Assembly (NCBI RefSeq): GCF_004331465.1
Contig: NZ_SJKB01000010.1
Coordinates: 350,417-414,416, forward strand
Origin: Kribbella pittospori
GTDB taxonomy: Bacteria > Actinomycetota > Actinomycetes > Propionibacteriales > Kribbellaceae
Length of the DNA stretch: 64,000 nucleotides
Reading direction: 5' to 3'
In this document: positions 42,000 through 50,626 of the stretch, in pieces
Numbering within the stretch: position 1 is the stretch's first letter
How the letters are laid out: each line of letters begins with the position of its first letter
Translations under genes and position numbers: made by a program
Notes under the pieces: generated by a model
The model's database searches: none
Told to the model about the DNA's origin: nothing
What the model saw: only the letters and a program-made list of their open reading frames with translations

Positions 42000-43208
42000 A
42001 TGACCTCTCGGAGCCCATCGGTCCCGGTCGAACCGGGCCTCAGCACGCGCCGGCTCCGCGCGCTGACGTTCGTCCTGGCCGCAGCGGCCGGCATCTCCAT
42101 CGCGAACGTCTTCTACTCGCAGCCGCTGCTGAGCCTGATCGCCGAGAGCTTCGGGATCAGCGAGGGCTCGGCCGCTGTCGTGGTGACGGTGACCCAGCTG
42201 GGGTACGCGGCCGGGATCATCGTGGTCATTCCGCTCGGGGATCTGTTCGATCCACGAGCGCTGGCATCGCGGGTGCTCGTCATCACGGCCGTCGCGGCGG
42301 CCTGCGTGGCGGTTGCGACGAACCTGACGATCTTCCTGGTCGCCTCGGCGGTTCTGGGGTTCACGTCTGTGGTGGCGCAGATCGTCGTACCGTTCGCTGC
42401 GCACCTGGCGCCGGCCGGACAGAGCGGCCGGTACGTCGGGCAGGTGATGAGTGGGCTGCTCCTCGGGATCATGCTCGCCCGGAGCGTCTCCAGCTTCCTC
42501 GCCGACCTCTGGGGCTGGCGCTCCGTTTACGTGCTCTCCGCCGCGCTGATGGTGATCATGGTCATCGTCCTGGCGACCGTGCTGCCCCGGCGCAAGCCCG
42601 ATCACACCGGTAGCTACGGCAGTCTGGTGGTCTCGATCTGGCACCTGATCCGCGAAGAGCCGGCCTTGCGACGTCGCGCCGTACTGCAGGCGATCATGTT
42701 CGCGACGTTCTCCGCGTTCTGGACCTCGGTCACGTATGTGCTGATCACGGAGTACGACCTCTCACAGACAAAGATCGCGATCTTCGCGCTCGTCGGTGCG
42801 GCCGGCGCCGCCGCGGCACCGATCGCCGGAAGGATCGGCGACCGTGGTCTCGGTCGGCCCGCGACCGGCGTCGTCTTCGCACTGGCCGCCGTCGCGATGG
42901 CCGTGGCCGGTTTCGGAGTTCACCATCTCGTCGTTCTTGCCCTCGCAGGCATCCTTCTTGACCTCGCGGTGCAGGGAAACCTGGTCCTCAGCCAGCAAGA
43001 GATCTACGCGCTGCGGCCCGATGCGCGCTCTCGGCTCAACACGGTCTTCATCGCCAGCGTCTTCTTCGGCGGCGCGACCGGATCAGCGCTATCGGGCGTG
43101 GTGTACGCACACGCGGGTTGGACCGGCATCGCCATCCTCGGCGTCGTGCTTTCGCTTGTAGGCGTAGTCATCTGGGCCATCTCCCAGACACTGCGCGCAC
43201 GTTTCTGA
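42000..43208 (+). CDS. MFS transporter, DHA1 type
   Basis: A 402-residue major facilitator with about 12 hydrophobic segments. The first reads LTFVLAAAAGISIANVFYSQPLLSLIAESF and the loop 2-3 region is IPLGDLFDPR, a variant of the GxxxDRxGRR motif. AGGAGAAGG precedes the ATG. Proton-driven export of a small toxic compound is the usual role; the adjacent TetR gene and palindrome suggest induction by the substrate. Confidence 0.9.
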   Translation: MTSRSPSVPVEPGLSTRRLRALTFVLAAAAGISIANVFYSQPLLSLIAESFGISEGSAAVVVTVTQLGYAAGIIVVIPLGDLFDPRALASRVLVITAVAAACVAVATNLTIFLVASAVLGFTSVVAQIVVPFAAHLAPAGQSGRYVGQVMSGLLLGIMLARSVSSFLADLWGWRSVYVLSAALMVIMVIVLATVLPRRKPDHTGSYGSLVVSIWHLIREEPALRRRAVLQAIMFATFSAFWTSVTYVLITEYDLSQTKIAIFALVGAAGAAAAPIAGRIGDRGLGRPATGVVFALAAVAMAVAGFGVHHLVVLALAGILLDLAVQGNLVLSQQEIYALRPDARSRLNTVFIASVFFGGATGSALSGVVYAHAGWTGIAILGVVLSLVGVVIWAISQTLRARF

Positions 43209-43241
43209 ACCATCGAATACCACTGTGGAGGTTGGAAATAC

Positions 43242-44111
43242 ATGGTCACCGTCTTTCACCGCACCGCGACAATTCAGGAGCATCAGGTGTTCTACCGCGA
43301 AGCCGGGCCCGTCGACGCTCCGGCGATCGTGCTCCTGCACGGATACCCGGCGAGCTCGTACATGTTCCGGAACCTGATCCCGAAGCTCGCCGACTCGTAT
43401 CACGTGATCGCGCCGGACCTGCTCGGATTCGGGCTCTCGGACGCGCCCGCGGTTGCCGAGTTCCCGTACACCTTCGACGCGCTGGCCGATGTTGTGCACG
43501 GACTGCTTGAGCAGCTCGATATCACGCAGTACGCGATCTATGTGCAGGACTACGGCGCACCGACCGGCTGGCGGCTCGCACTGCGCGACCCGGATGCGGT
43601 GACCGCGATCGTCACGCAGAGCGGCAACGGGTACGACGAGGGCTTCGTCGAAGAGTTCTGGGCGCCCATCTGGGAGTACAACCGCGACAAGACAGCCGAG
43701 AACGCCGCAAAGCTGAACCCGAGCGACCCGGTTGAGGCGGTGAAATGGCAGTACGTCACAGGCGTTGACGACTCCGAAGTCGTCGATCCTGAAGCATGGC
43801 TACACGACGCCGCGCTCCTCGCCCGGCCCGGGAACGACGAGATCCAGCTCGCGATCATCGGTGACTATGCGAGCAACCCGCCGATGTACGCCGCTCTTCA
43901 CGACCTGCTGCGGGAACGTCAGCTGCCCGTGCTTGCCGTGTGGGGCAAGGGTGATCCGATCTTCGGCCCGGCCGGAGCCGAGGGCTTCGCGCGCGACACA
44001 GAGCTCGCCGAGATCCACCTCCTCGACGGCGGCCACTTCCTGCTCGAAAGCGCCCTCGACGAGGTGGCCGGCCTGATGCTCGACTTCCTCACCCGCACGA
44101 TCGGCCGCTGA
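43242..44111 (+). CDS. Alpha/beta hydrolase, epoxide hydrolase/haloalkane dehalogenase-like
   Basis: A 289-residue alpha/beta-fold enzyme. The oxyanion motif HGYPASSYMF is present, the nucleophile elbow is VQDYGAPTG with Asp in the place of Ser, and the catalytic His lies in DGGHFLLES. An Asp nucleophile points to epoxide hydrolases or haloalkane dehalogenases rather than esterases. It follows the pump gene by 33 bases and could be in the same transcript. Confidence 0.87.
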   Translation: MVTVFHRTATIQEHQVFYREAGPVDAPAIVLLHGYPASSYMFRNLIPKLADSYHVIAPDLLGFGLSDAPAVAEFPYTFDALADVVHGLLEQLDITQYAIYVQDYGAPTGWRLALRDPDAVTAIVTQSGNGYDEGFVEEFWAPIWEYNRDKTAENAAKLNPSDPVEAVKWQYVTGVDDSEVVDPEAWLHDAALLARPGNDEIQLAIIGDYASNPPMYAALHDLLRERQLPVLAVWGKGDPIFGPAGAEGFARDTELAEIHLLDGGHFLLESALDEVAGLMLDFLTRTIGR

Positions 44112-44222
44112 CGGTCGCTCGAGCGGTCTCACTGAAGATCGGGCGGGATGTCGAGATCCGTGTGGTGGCTCCGTTTCAGGTGTAGATGCGGCCAGAGTGG
44201 CCGCACGTGCCGGAGGACAGTC

Positions 44223-44792
44223 ATGCGGAAGCTTGTAGTTCAGCAGTGGGTCACGGTCGACAACATCGCGGCGGAGGAGGACGGTGGGCTCAGCTTCGTG
44301 TCGGGGGAGCCGTTCGACGACTCGGTGACCGACAACCCGTTCCAGAACAGCCTGATGGGTTTCATCGACTCGGTCGACACGATGATTCTCGGCGCCAACA
44401 CCTACAACCAAACCAAGGACTATTGGCCGCACGCCGAGGACCAGGGTGAGTACGGCCGGAAGCTGAACAGCCTGACCAAGTTCGTTGCCTCGTCGTCGCT
44501 GGATGACGCGCCGTGGGGCGACTTCCCGGCCGCGACCGTGACACGCGACCCGGTCGCCACCATCCGGGAGCTCAAGGACCAGAGCGGCAAGGACATCTGG
44601 CTGTGGGGCAGCTTGAAACTCATGCGCTCCCTACTAGATGCCGGCGCCGTCGACGAGATCCGGATGCTGGTCTGCCCGTCGACCCGCGGCAAGGGAACCC
44701 ACCTCTTCGAAGACCGACAGAACCTCAAGGCGGTCGAGGCCACCGCCTTCGACAACGGCGTCGTACTCCTGCGATACGAGCTCAAGAACTAG
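44223..44792 (+). CDS. Dihydrofolate-reductase-family protein (RibD C-terminal-like)
   Basis: A 189-residue reductase: RKLVVQQWVTVDNIAAEEDGG at the start, DTMILGANTYNQTKDYWP, and IWLWGSLKLMRSLLDAGAVDEIRMLVCP. GGAGG is placed 6 bases before the ATG. It is the second member of this family in the window, only loosely similar to the one at 40155. Substrate unknown. Confidence 0.88.
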   Translation: MRKLVVQQWVTVDNIAAEEDGGLSFVSGEPFDDSVTDNPFQNSLMGFIDSVDTMILGANTYNQTKDYWPHAEDQGEYGRKLNSLTKFVASSSLDDAPWGDFPAATVTRDPVATIRELKDQSGKDIWLWGSLKLMRSLLDAGAVDEIRMLVCPSTRGKGTHLFEDRQNLKAVEATAFDNGVVLLRYELKN

Positions 44793-44812
44793 ACGGATGG
44801 TGGACTCTGAAG

Positions 44813-45643
44813 TCAGGTGTCGAAGTCCGTGCTGCGGCTGAGGGGTTCCCAGGTGTCGGCCTCGGAGCGGAGAGCGTCGAGGGCGGCGCGGAAGCCGTCG
44901 GAAGTGTCGTTGCCGAGCAGCAGCATGTACGGCGGGGAGTCGGACTCGACGGCCTGGATCAAAGCGATCGCGGCCTTGGCCGGGTCGCCCGGCTGCTTCC
45001 CGTGCCCGGTGTCGTGGTCCTTGCGACGCTTGCCGGCGGTGTCGGCGTAGTCGGCGATGGGGTTGGCGGCCTGGGTGAGCGAGCGGCCGGCGAAGTCGGT
45101 GCGGAAGCGGCCTGGCTCGACGACCATGGCGGTGATGCCGAGCGGCGCGACCTCCTTGCGCAGCGACAACGTGAGCGCCTCGATCGCGGCCTTGACGGCC
45201 GAGTAGTAGCCGGAGCCTTCGGGGCAGATCCGCGCGCCGATGGAGGACAGGTTCACGATCGTGCCGGTACGGCGGGCGCGCATGCCGGGCAGGACAGCCT
45301 TGATCGTGCGGACGGTGCCGAAGACGTGGGTGTCGAAGAGTTGGTGGACCGCGTCGTCTTCGCCTTCTTCGACGGCGGCGCGGTAGCCGTAGCCGGCATT
45401 GTTGACGAGTACGTCGACCGCGCCGAAGCGTTCCTCGGCCGCACCGACAGCTGCGGTGACTTGCGCGTCGTTGGCGACGTCGAGCGGAAGAGCCAGTGCC
45501 GTGTCGGGATACTTGTCGGCCAGATCCTGCACCTTCGCGACGTCGCGCGCGGTGACAACGACGTTGTACCCGCGACCGAGCACCGCCTCAGCGAACGCGC
45601 GGCCAAGGCCGGTGGAGCAACCGGTGATGAACCAGGTGGTCAT
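44813..45643 (-). CDS. SDR-family oxidoreductase
   Basis: A 276-residue classical SDR with ITGCSTGLGRAFAEAVL, LVNNAGYGYRAAVEEG, Ser in IVNLSSIGARI, YYSAVKAAIEAL (YxxxK) and a long variable C-terminus. AAAGGAAC precedes the ATG. It is the last gene of the minus-strand group XRE-cupin-(aldo/keto reductase)-SDR. Confidence 0.9.
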   Translation of the reverse strand: MTTWFITGCSTGLGRAFAEAVLGRGYNVVVTARDVAKVQDLADKYPDTALALPLDVANDAQVTAAVGAAEERFGAVDVLVNNAGYGYRAAVEEGEDDAVHQLFDTHVFGTVRTIKAVLPGMRARRTGTIVNLSSIGARICPEGSGYYSAVKAAIEALTLSLRKEVAPLGITAMVVEPGRFRTDFAGRSLTQAANPIADYADTAGKRRKDHDTGHGKQPGDPAKAAIALIQAVESDSPPYMLLLGNDTSDGFRAALDALRSEADTWEPLSRSTDFDT

Positions 45644-45671
45644 GTCGTTCCTTTCTGGAACCTGTTTGGCG

Positions 45672-46326
45672 TCACTCGATTCGGCGGCTGCCGAGGGAGG
45701 TGGCCATGGCGGGGTCGCGGTGGTCGAAGAAGAGGCTGGCGCCGGTGTCGAGGCTCGCGATCTGCTGGAGCTGGTCGTCGGTGACGGTGAAGTCGAAGAT
45801 GTCGAGGTTCTCGGCCATCCGGTCCGGGCGGACGGACTTGGGGATGACGACGACGTCTCGCTGGACGAGCCAGCGCAGTACGACCTGGGCGACCGACTTG
45901 CTGTGGGCCTCCGCGATCGCGGTGAGCACGGGATCCGTGAACAGGTTGTTGCGGCCTTCGGCGAACGGTCCCAGGACTCGATCTGTACGCCGCGTTCGCG
46001 CATCAGCTCCTGATCGGCGACGCGCTGGTGGAACGGGTGGGTCTCGATCTGGTTGACCGCCGGGGTGATCTCGTTGTGGTCGATGAGATCGACGAGCCGG
46101 TCGGGGTGGAAATTCGAGACCCCGATCGCCCGGCTGCGGCCCTCGATGTGGAGCTTCTGCATGGCCCGCCACTCGCTGTAGTAGTCGCCGAGCGGCTGGT
46201 GGATGAGGAGCAGGTCGAGGTACTCCAGGCCCAGGCGGCGGCCTGGGTCTGGTCTTCGGGGATCTGGAAGACACCAAATCCGACGATCGGCATCGTGACG
46301 CCGTTGTTCAACGTGACGGTCTGCAT
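45672..46326 (-). pseudogene. Decayed aldo/keto reductase gene
   Basis: Three reading frames together spell an aldo/keto reductase: MQTVTLNNGVTMPIVGFGVF from 46326, then LGLEYLDLLLIHQPLGDYYSEWRAM to RGVQIESW, then PFAEGRNNLFTDPVL to the stop at 45672. About 190 bases are missing at about 46240, removing the region that carries the catalytic Asp, Tyr and Lys of the family tetrad, and the frame changes there. A second lesion is a missing G in the GGG run at 45970-45972 (minus strand). The single-base lesion could be a sequencing error; the large deletion cannot. Confidence 0.85.
46225..46252. repeat. Inverted repeat at the deletion junction of the aldo/keto reductase gene
   Basis: CCAGGCCCAGGC (46225-46236) and GCCTGGGTCTGG (46241-46252) pair with one mismatch around a 4-base loop GGCG. 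The repeat sits exactly where the reductase reading jumps from its N-terminal part to the LGLEYLDLL part. Confidence 0.7.
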
Positions 46327-46412
46327 GAGTCCAGCGAACACCCGTCCCTGTCACAGTGGGAGTCCCCGGCGTAACAGGTACCAGCAGACCCTCCCAGCCC
46401 AGCCGCACCGGG

Positions 46413-46814
46413 TCAGTGAGTGGCTGAGTATTCCTCGTCGGTGACTGGTTCGAGCCAGTGGACGACGGCGTGGTCGGTGTCGGCTTCGTTGAGGGCGAGG
46501 TGGACCATGAGGCGGTTGGGGGCGGCGCCGTGCCAGTGTTCTTCGTCGGCTTCGAACAGGACTCGGTCGCCGGGGCGGATGGTCTCGACGGGTCCGCCGC
46601 GGCGTTGGCAGAGGCCGACGCCTTCGGTGACGAAGACGGTTTGGCTGAGTGGGTGGCGGTGCCAGTGGGTGCGGGCGCCGGGCATGAAGTGGACGAGGTT
46701 CGCGGTGAGGCGTGAGGGTGGCGGGGCTGCGGCGACGGCGTCGATGTAGACGTCGCCGGTGAACCAGTCGGCGGGGCCCTTGCCGGTGTCGAGGGAGCTA
46801 CGGGTGATCTGCAT
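46413..46814 (-). CDS. Cupin-domain protein
   Basis: A 133-residue single cupin. Metal ligands are seen in GARTHWHRHPLSQTVFVTEG (His, His, Gln, His area) and in the second motif RPGDRVLFEADEEHWHG. Such small cupins often act as oxygenases, isomerases or quinone-handling proteins. AAGGAAC precedes the ATG. The start overlaps the end of the XRE gene by 17 bases, so the two are one unit. Confidence 0.88.
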   Translation of the reverse strand: MQITRSSLDTGKGPADWFTGDVYIDAVAAAPPPSRLTANLVHFMPGARTHWHRHPLSQTVFVTEGVGLCQRRGGPVETIRPGDRVLFEADEEHWHGAAPNRLMVHLALNEADTDHAVVHWLEPVTDEEYSATH

Positions 46815-47691
46815 GGGTTCCTTCGGTCGGGATGTCGCTCGGCGCTGCCCAGGAGGCGAGAAGCTGGAGTCGCTCGGCGGATGGCGAACCGGGTTCGGCT
46901 GTGTACACGAGGAGCACCAGCCCGGGCTCGGCGGTGACGGCCAGTTCCTCGTAGGCGAGGGTGAGTTCGCCGACGACGGGGTGATGGAAACGCTTGGTGC
47001 CGGTGCCGTGGGTGCGGACGTTGTGGTCGGCCCACAGGCGGCGGAAGACCTCGCTGCGGGTGGACAGTTCGCCGACCAGGTCCTGCAGGCCGCGGTCGTG
47101 CGGGTCGCGGCCGGCCTCGGCGCGCATGATGCCGACACACATCTGAGCGAAGAGGTCCCAGTCGGGGTAGAACTCGCGCGCGACGGGATCGAGGAACTGG
47201 AAGCGGGCCAGGTTCGGCGTACGGCCGCCGTCGCCGATGACCGGGGAGTAGAAGGCGCGCCCGAGGGCGTTGGTGGCGAGCAGATTCTGGTGCGGGTCGC
47301 GGACGAACGCGACGCCGTCGGTGATCGCGTCGAGTGCCCACTGCAGGCTGAGCCGCGACGCCGCTGCCCTGCTCGGCGTACGGCGGCGGGAGCGGCCCGA
47401 GGTCGGGATCCCGTCGGCGGCGCGGGCCAGGTCGAGGAGGTGGGCTCGTTCGGTGTCGTCGAGTTGCAGCGCTCGGGCGAGTGCGTCGAGCACGCTCGCG
47501 GAGGCGCCGGCGATCTGGCCGCGTTCGAGCCGGGCGTAGTACTCGACGCTGAGCCCGGCCAGCGACGCGACCTCGCTGCGGCGCAGGCCGGGGACGCGTC
47601 GAGGACCGGTGGTCGGGAGTCCGGCCTGGTCCGGTGTGAGACGGGCGCGGCGAGTCGTGAGGAACTCGCGCACCTCCTGTCGGTTGTCCAC
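46798..47691 (-). CDS. XRE-family regulator with MmyB-like ligand domain
   Basis: A 297-residue protein: an N-terminal helix-turn-helix (VPGLRRSEVASLAGLSVEYYARLERGQ) and a C-terminal MmyB-type domain (LSLQWALDAITDGVAFVRDPHQNLLATNALGRAFY, NLARFQFLDP). GTG 47691 gives the usual family start DNRQEVREFLTTRRARL; no ribosome site is visible, so it may be leaderless. It heads the minus-strand oxidoreductase group and faces an alcohol dehydrogenase gene, both plausible targets. Confidence 0.9.
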   Translation of the reverse strand: MDNRQEVREFLTTRRARLTPDQAGLPTTGPRRVPGLRRSEVASLAGLSVEYYARLERGQIAGASASVLDALARALQLDDTERAHLLDLARAADGIPTSGRSRRRTPSRAAASRLSLQWALDAITDGVAFVRDPHQNLLATNALGRAFYSPVIGDGGRTPNLARFQFLDPVAREFYPDWDLFAQMCVGIMRAEAGRDPHDRGLQDLVGELSTRSEVFRRLWADHNVRTHGTGTKRFHHPVVGELTLAYEELAVTAEPGLVLLVYTAEPGSPSAERLQLLASWAAPSDIPTEGTHADHP

Positions 47692-47852
47692 GACTACGAC
47701 AGTAACCGCCCGGAGGCGGTACGCCGGGGTCCGAAGGGTGCCCTGCGAGTACACCCATCGACAGTGACTTCCACGGTGCCGCCCGGCCCCGTTCACTCGA
47801 GCATGGGCCCCGTTTCAGCGGGGTCGACAGCACCTCAAGGAGGAAGCGCGCG

Positions 47853-48872
47853 ATGCGCCAGGTAGTCATGCACAGTCCGGGCAACGTCCAGGTCGAGGAC
47901 CGCAAGGACCCGAAGATCCTCGAGCCGACCGACGCGATCATCCGTCTGTCGGCGACCTGCATCTGCGGCAGCGACCTGTGGCCGTACCGCGGCGTCGAAC
48001 CGGTCGACCACCAGGTGATGGGCCACGAGTACGTCGGTGTCGTCGAGGAAGTGGGCTCCGCCGTACGCACCATCAAGGTCGGTGACTTCGTCGTCGGCTC
48101 GTTCTGGGCCTCCGACAACACGTGTGAGATCTGCCGGGCCGGCTACCAGGCGTACTGCGTGCACCGGGTTCTGATGGGCACGATCGGTACCCAGTCCGAA
48201 CGGGCGCGCATCCCGCTGGCCGCCGGCACCCTGGTCGCCACCCCGAGGATGCCCGAGCCTGACCTGATCCCGTCGCTGATGGCGGCTTCCGACGTACTCG
48301 GCACTGGCTGGTTCGCCGCTGTTGCTGCCGAGGCCGGGCCGGGCAAGACGGTCGCGGTCGTGGGCGATGGCGCTGTTGGTCTGCTTGGGATCCTTGCCGC
48401 CAAGCAGTTGGGGGCCGAGCGGATCATCACCTTCAGCCGGCACGCCGATCGGCAGGCGCTGGCTCGTGAGTTCGGTGCCACCGACATCATTGAAGAGCGC
48501 GGCGAAGCCGGTGTGGCGCGGGTCAAGGAGTTGACCGGCGGACTCGGAGCCCACTCGGTGATCGAGGCGGTCGGCACGCAGGAAGCCATCATGCAGGCCA
48601 TCCACTCCACCCGGCCGGGCGGCCATGTGGGCTTCGTTGGGGTGGCCCACGATGTCGCGATTCGCGGTGACGAGCTGTTCATGGCCGGCGTCCACCTCCA
48701 CGGTGGTCCCGCGCCGGTGCGTCAGTACCTGCCCGAGCTGATCCAGCTCATCTGGGACCGCAAGATCAACCCAGGCAAGGTCTTCGACCTCATGCTGCCC
48801 CTCGACCGAGCCGCCGAGGGCTACCAAGCCATGGACAAACGCACCGCCACCAAAGTCCTTCTCACCGTCTGA
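47853..48872 (+). CDS. Zinc-dependent alcohol dehydrogenase
   Basis: A 339-residue MDR enzyme. Catalytic zinc ligands are Cys in TCICGSDLW and His in MGHEYVGVVEEVG. The structural zinc loop SDNTCEICRAGYQAYC keeps only three of the usual four Cys. The NAD(P) fold has VAVVGDGAVGLLGILAAKQLGA. AAGGAGGAAG precedes the ATG. It is transcribed away from the XRE gene, 15 bases before an MFS pump gene. Confidence 0.9.
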   Translation: MRQVVMHSPGNVQVEDRKDPKILEPTDAIIRLSATCICGSDLWPYRGVEPVDHQVMGHEYVGVVEEVGSAVRTIKVGDFVVGSFWASDNTCEICRAGYQAYCVHRVLMGTIGTQSERARIPLAAGTLVATPRMPEPDLIPSLMAASDVLGTGWFAAVAAEAGPGKTVAVVGDGAVGLLGILAAKQLGAERIITFSRHADRQALAREFGATDIIEERGEAGVARVKELTGGLGAHSVIEAVGTQEAIMQAIHSTRPGGHVGFVGVAHDVAIRGDELFMAGVHLHGGPAPVRQYLPELIQLIWDRKINPGKVFDLMLPLDRAAEGYQAMDKRTATKVLLTV

Positions 48873-48886
48873 CCCAGTGAGGACCG

Positions 48887-50110
48887 ATGAAGGCTGTCCG
48901 TCGTACCGTCACGCCCCGGTTGACTGCTGGGCTGGTCGGGACAGTGGTGTTCCTGACGGCGATCGCGCCGCTGGCGACCGATATGTACGTCCCGGCGTTT
49001 CCGCAGGTTGCCGGGGAGCTGTCCACCACCGCGACGCAGGTGCAGCTGACGCTGACGACTTTCTTCGTCGGCATGGCGCTCGGCCAGCTGATCGGTGGAC
49101 CGGTGTCGGACCAACGCGGCAGGCGGATCCCGTTGCTCGCGGCACTCGTAGTCATGACCGCGGCCTCGATCGGGTGCGCGCTCGCACCGACGATCGGGGT
49201 GATGACCGTTGCCCGGCTCGTGCAGGGCTTCGCCGGTGGCTGGGCGATGGTGATCGGCCGGTCGATCATCGTCGACCTGGCCCGGGACGCTCAACTCGTC
49301 CGGGTGCTGAACCTCATCGCCGCCGTCGGCGGCCTCGCACCCATCGTCGGTCCGCTCCTCGGCGGGCTCATCCTGCAACTGTCGCACTGGCGGGTCTCGT
49401 TCTGGCTCGTCGCGGTGCTCGGTCTCGCGATGACCTTGTCGGTCCTGGTCGCCGTACCTGAATCGCTCGCACGTGAAAGCCGTCACGCCGGCGGGCTGCG
49501 CAACTTTGTTGCCGCCGGCCGCACCGTCCTGCGCAACCGGGAGTACGTCGGCTACCTGGTGGTCGCCGGCGCCGCGATGGGTGCCCTCTTCGCGTACGTC
49601 GCCACCTCCGCGTTCGTCCTGCAGACGATGAACGGTCTCTCGCCGATCGCCTACTCGATCGACTTCGCGGCCAACGCCGCTGGGATGACGGTGGCCGCGC
49701 TGGTTGCGGCCCGGCTGGCTGGGCGAGTTGCTACCCGCAAACTGATCCTGACCGGGCAGATCGCCGCCTTGGCCGCGGGCCTTGCGATGCTGGTCGGTGC
49801 GCTGTGGCTCGGCACGCCACTGCTGCTCGCGATCGTGTGCTTCTTCGTCCTGATGACCGCTCAAGGCCTGATGATCCCCAACGGCGGCGCCCTCGCATCC
49901 GCCGCCGTACCCGAACACCCCGGCACCGGATCAGCCCTCCAGGGCTTCGTCCAATGGGTCGCCGCCGGGACCATCGCTCCCATCGCCGGACTCGGCGGCC
50001 AACACACCGCCGTACCAATGGCCACCCTGGTGACCGCCGGCGCCGCCGTCTCCATGATCGGACTCCTGGTCCTGGCCAAGCCCAGCACTGGCCACCGGAG
50101 GTTGCCTTGA
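48887..50110 (+). CDS. MFS drug-resistance transporter, Bcr/CflA type
   Basis: A 407-residue major facilitator with about 12 segments. The first segments read FLTAIAPLATDMYVPAFPQVAGEL, the Bcr/CflA hallmark, and loop 2-3 is GPVSDQRGRRIPLL. It follows the alcohol dehydrogenase gene by 15 bases and likely shares its control by the XRE protein. Confidence 0.9.
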   Translation: MKAVRRTVTPRLTAGLVGTVVFLTAIAPLATDMYVPAFPQVAGELSTTATQVQLTLTTFFVGMALGQLIGGPVSDQRGRRIPLLAALVVMTAASIGCALAPTIGVMTVARLVQGFAGGWAMVIGRSIIVDLARDAQLVRVLNLIAAVGGLAPIVGPLLGGLILQLSHWRVSFWLVAVLGLAMTLSVLVAVPESLARESRHAGGLRNFVAAGRTVLRNREYVGYLVVAGAAMGALFAYVATSAFVLQTMNGLSPIAYSIDFAANAAGMTVAALVAARLAGRVATRKLILTGQIAALAAGLAMLVGALWLGTPLLLAIVCFFVLMTAQGLMIPNGGALASAAVPEHPGTGSALQGFVQWVAAGTIAPIAGLGGQHTAVPMATLVTAGAAVSMIGLLVLAKPSTGHRRLP

Positions 50111-50143
50111 GCCACTGGATCCGCGGTCAACGGGTTCAGGGCT

Positions 50144-50149
50144 GGGTAC
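50144..50149 (+). promoter_or_regulatory. SigB/SigF-type -10 box (GGGTAC)
   Basis: GGGTAC stands 9 bases before the ATG of the lipoprotein gene. The predicted start point would fall at or next to that ATG, giving a nearly leaderless mRNA. The -35 is weak. One of several such boxes in this region. Confidence 0.5.
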
Positions 50150-50158
50150 TGGGGGTGC

Positions 50159-50626
50159 ATGGGTGCCTCCCGCGGGGTTGATTTGGCTCGGGCAATGCGA
50201 GGGTGGGCGGCTTGCGGGCTGCTCTCAGGGCTTCTGCTGAGCGGCTGTGGCAATGCCGATCAGAAGCTGACTGATGCAGCGGCCCAGTCAGCCCGGGAAG
50301 CGGAGTCCGAGGTCAACACGACTCGCCTCGTCGTCGAGCAGTTGCAGGCGCGTCATCTGTGGCAGCGTACGGCGGAGGTCATGGTCGCCGACGCGGAGAA
50401 GTCCGTGGCGAAGGCGGTCAGTTCGTTCGACGGTCAGCAGCCGACGACGGTCGAGTCACGGCGGATGTACGAGCAGGTCGGTGAGGCTCTCGACAACGCT
50501 CAGAAGGCAGTGACGGCGACCCGAATTGCCTTGGACAACGACGATCTCCCGGCGGCCTTCCGGCAGGTCGACGTACTGGGTCGATCGGCGGACGAACTGG
50601 ATCGGATCGGGGAGCTGGCCAAGTGA
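50159..50626 (+). CDS. Small coiled lipoprotein of unknown function
   Basis: A 155-residue protein with a lipoprotein signal (AACGLLSGLLLSGC, Cys30) and a helical, charged rest rich in Ala, Gln and Glu, likely a coiled coil (SAREAESEVNTTRLVVEQLQ). I do not recognise the family. It overlaps the Nramp-like gene by four bases (GTGA) and begins a four-gene operon under a GGGTAC promoter. Confidence 0.75.
   Translation: MGASRGVDLARAMRGWAACGLLSGLLLSGCGNADQKLTDAAAQSAREAESEVNTTRLVVEQLQARHLWQRTAEVMVADAEKSVAKAVSSFDGQQPTTVESRRMYEQVGEALDNAQKAVTATRIALDNDDLPAAFRQVDVLGRSADELDRIGELAK

Noticed and set aside
44813..48121. A single minus-strand frame open for more than 1,100 codons
   Set aside because: Only its 3' part (the SDR gene from 45643) is real. 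The rest runs antisense to, or out of frame with, the alcohol dehydrogenase, XRE, cupin and reductase genes; long open frames are expected at this GC content.
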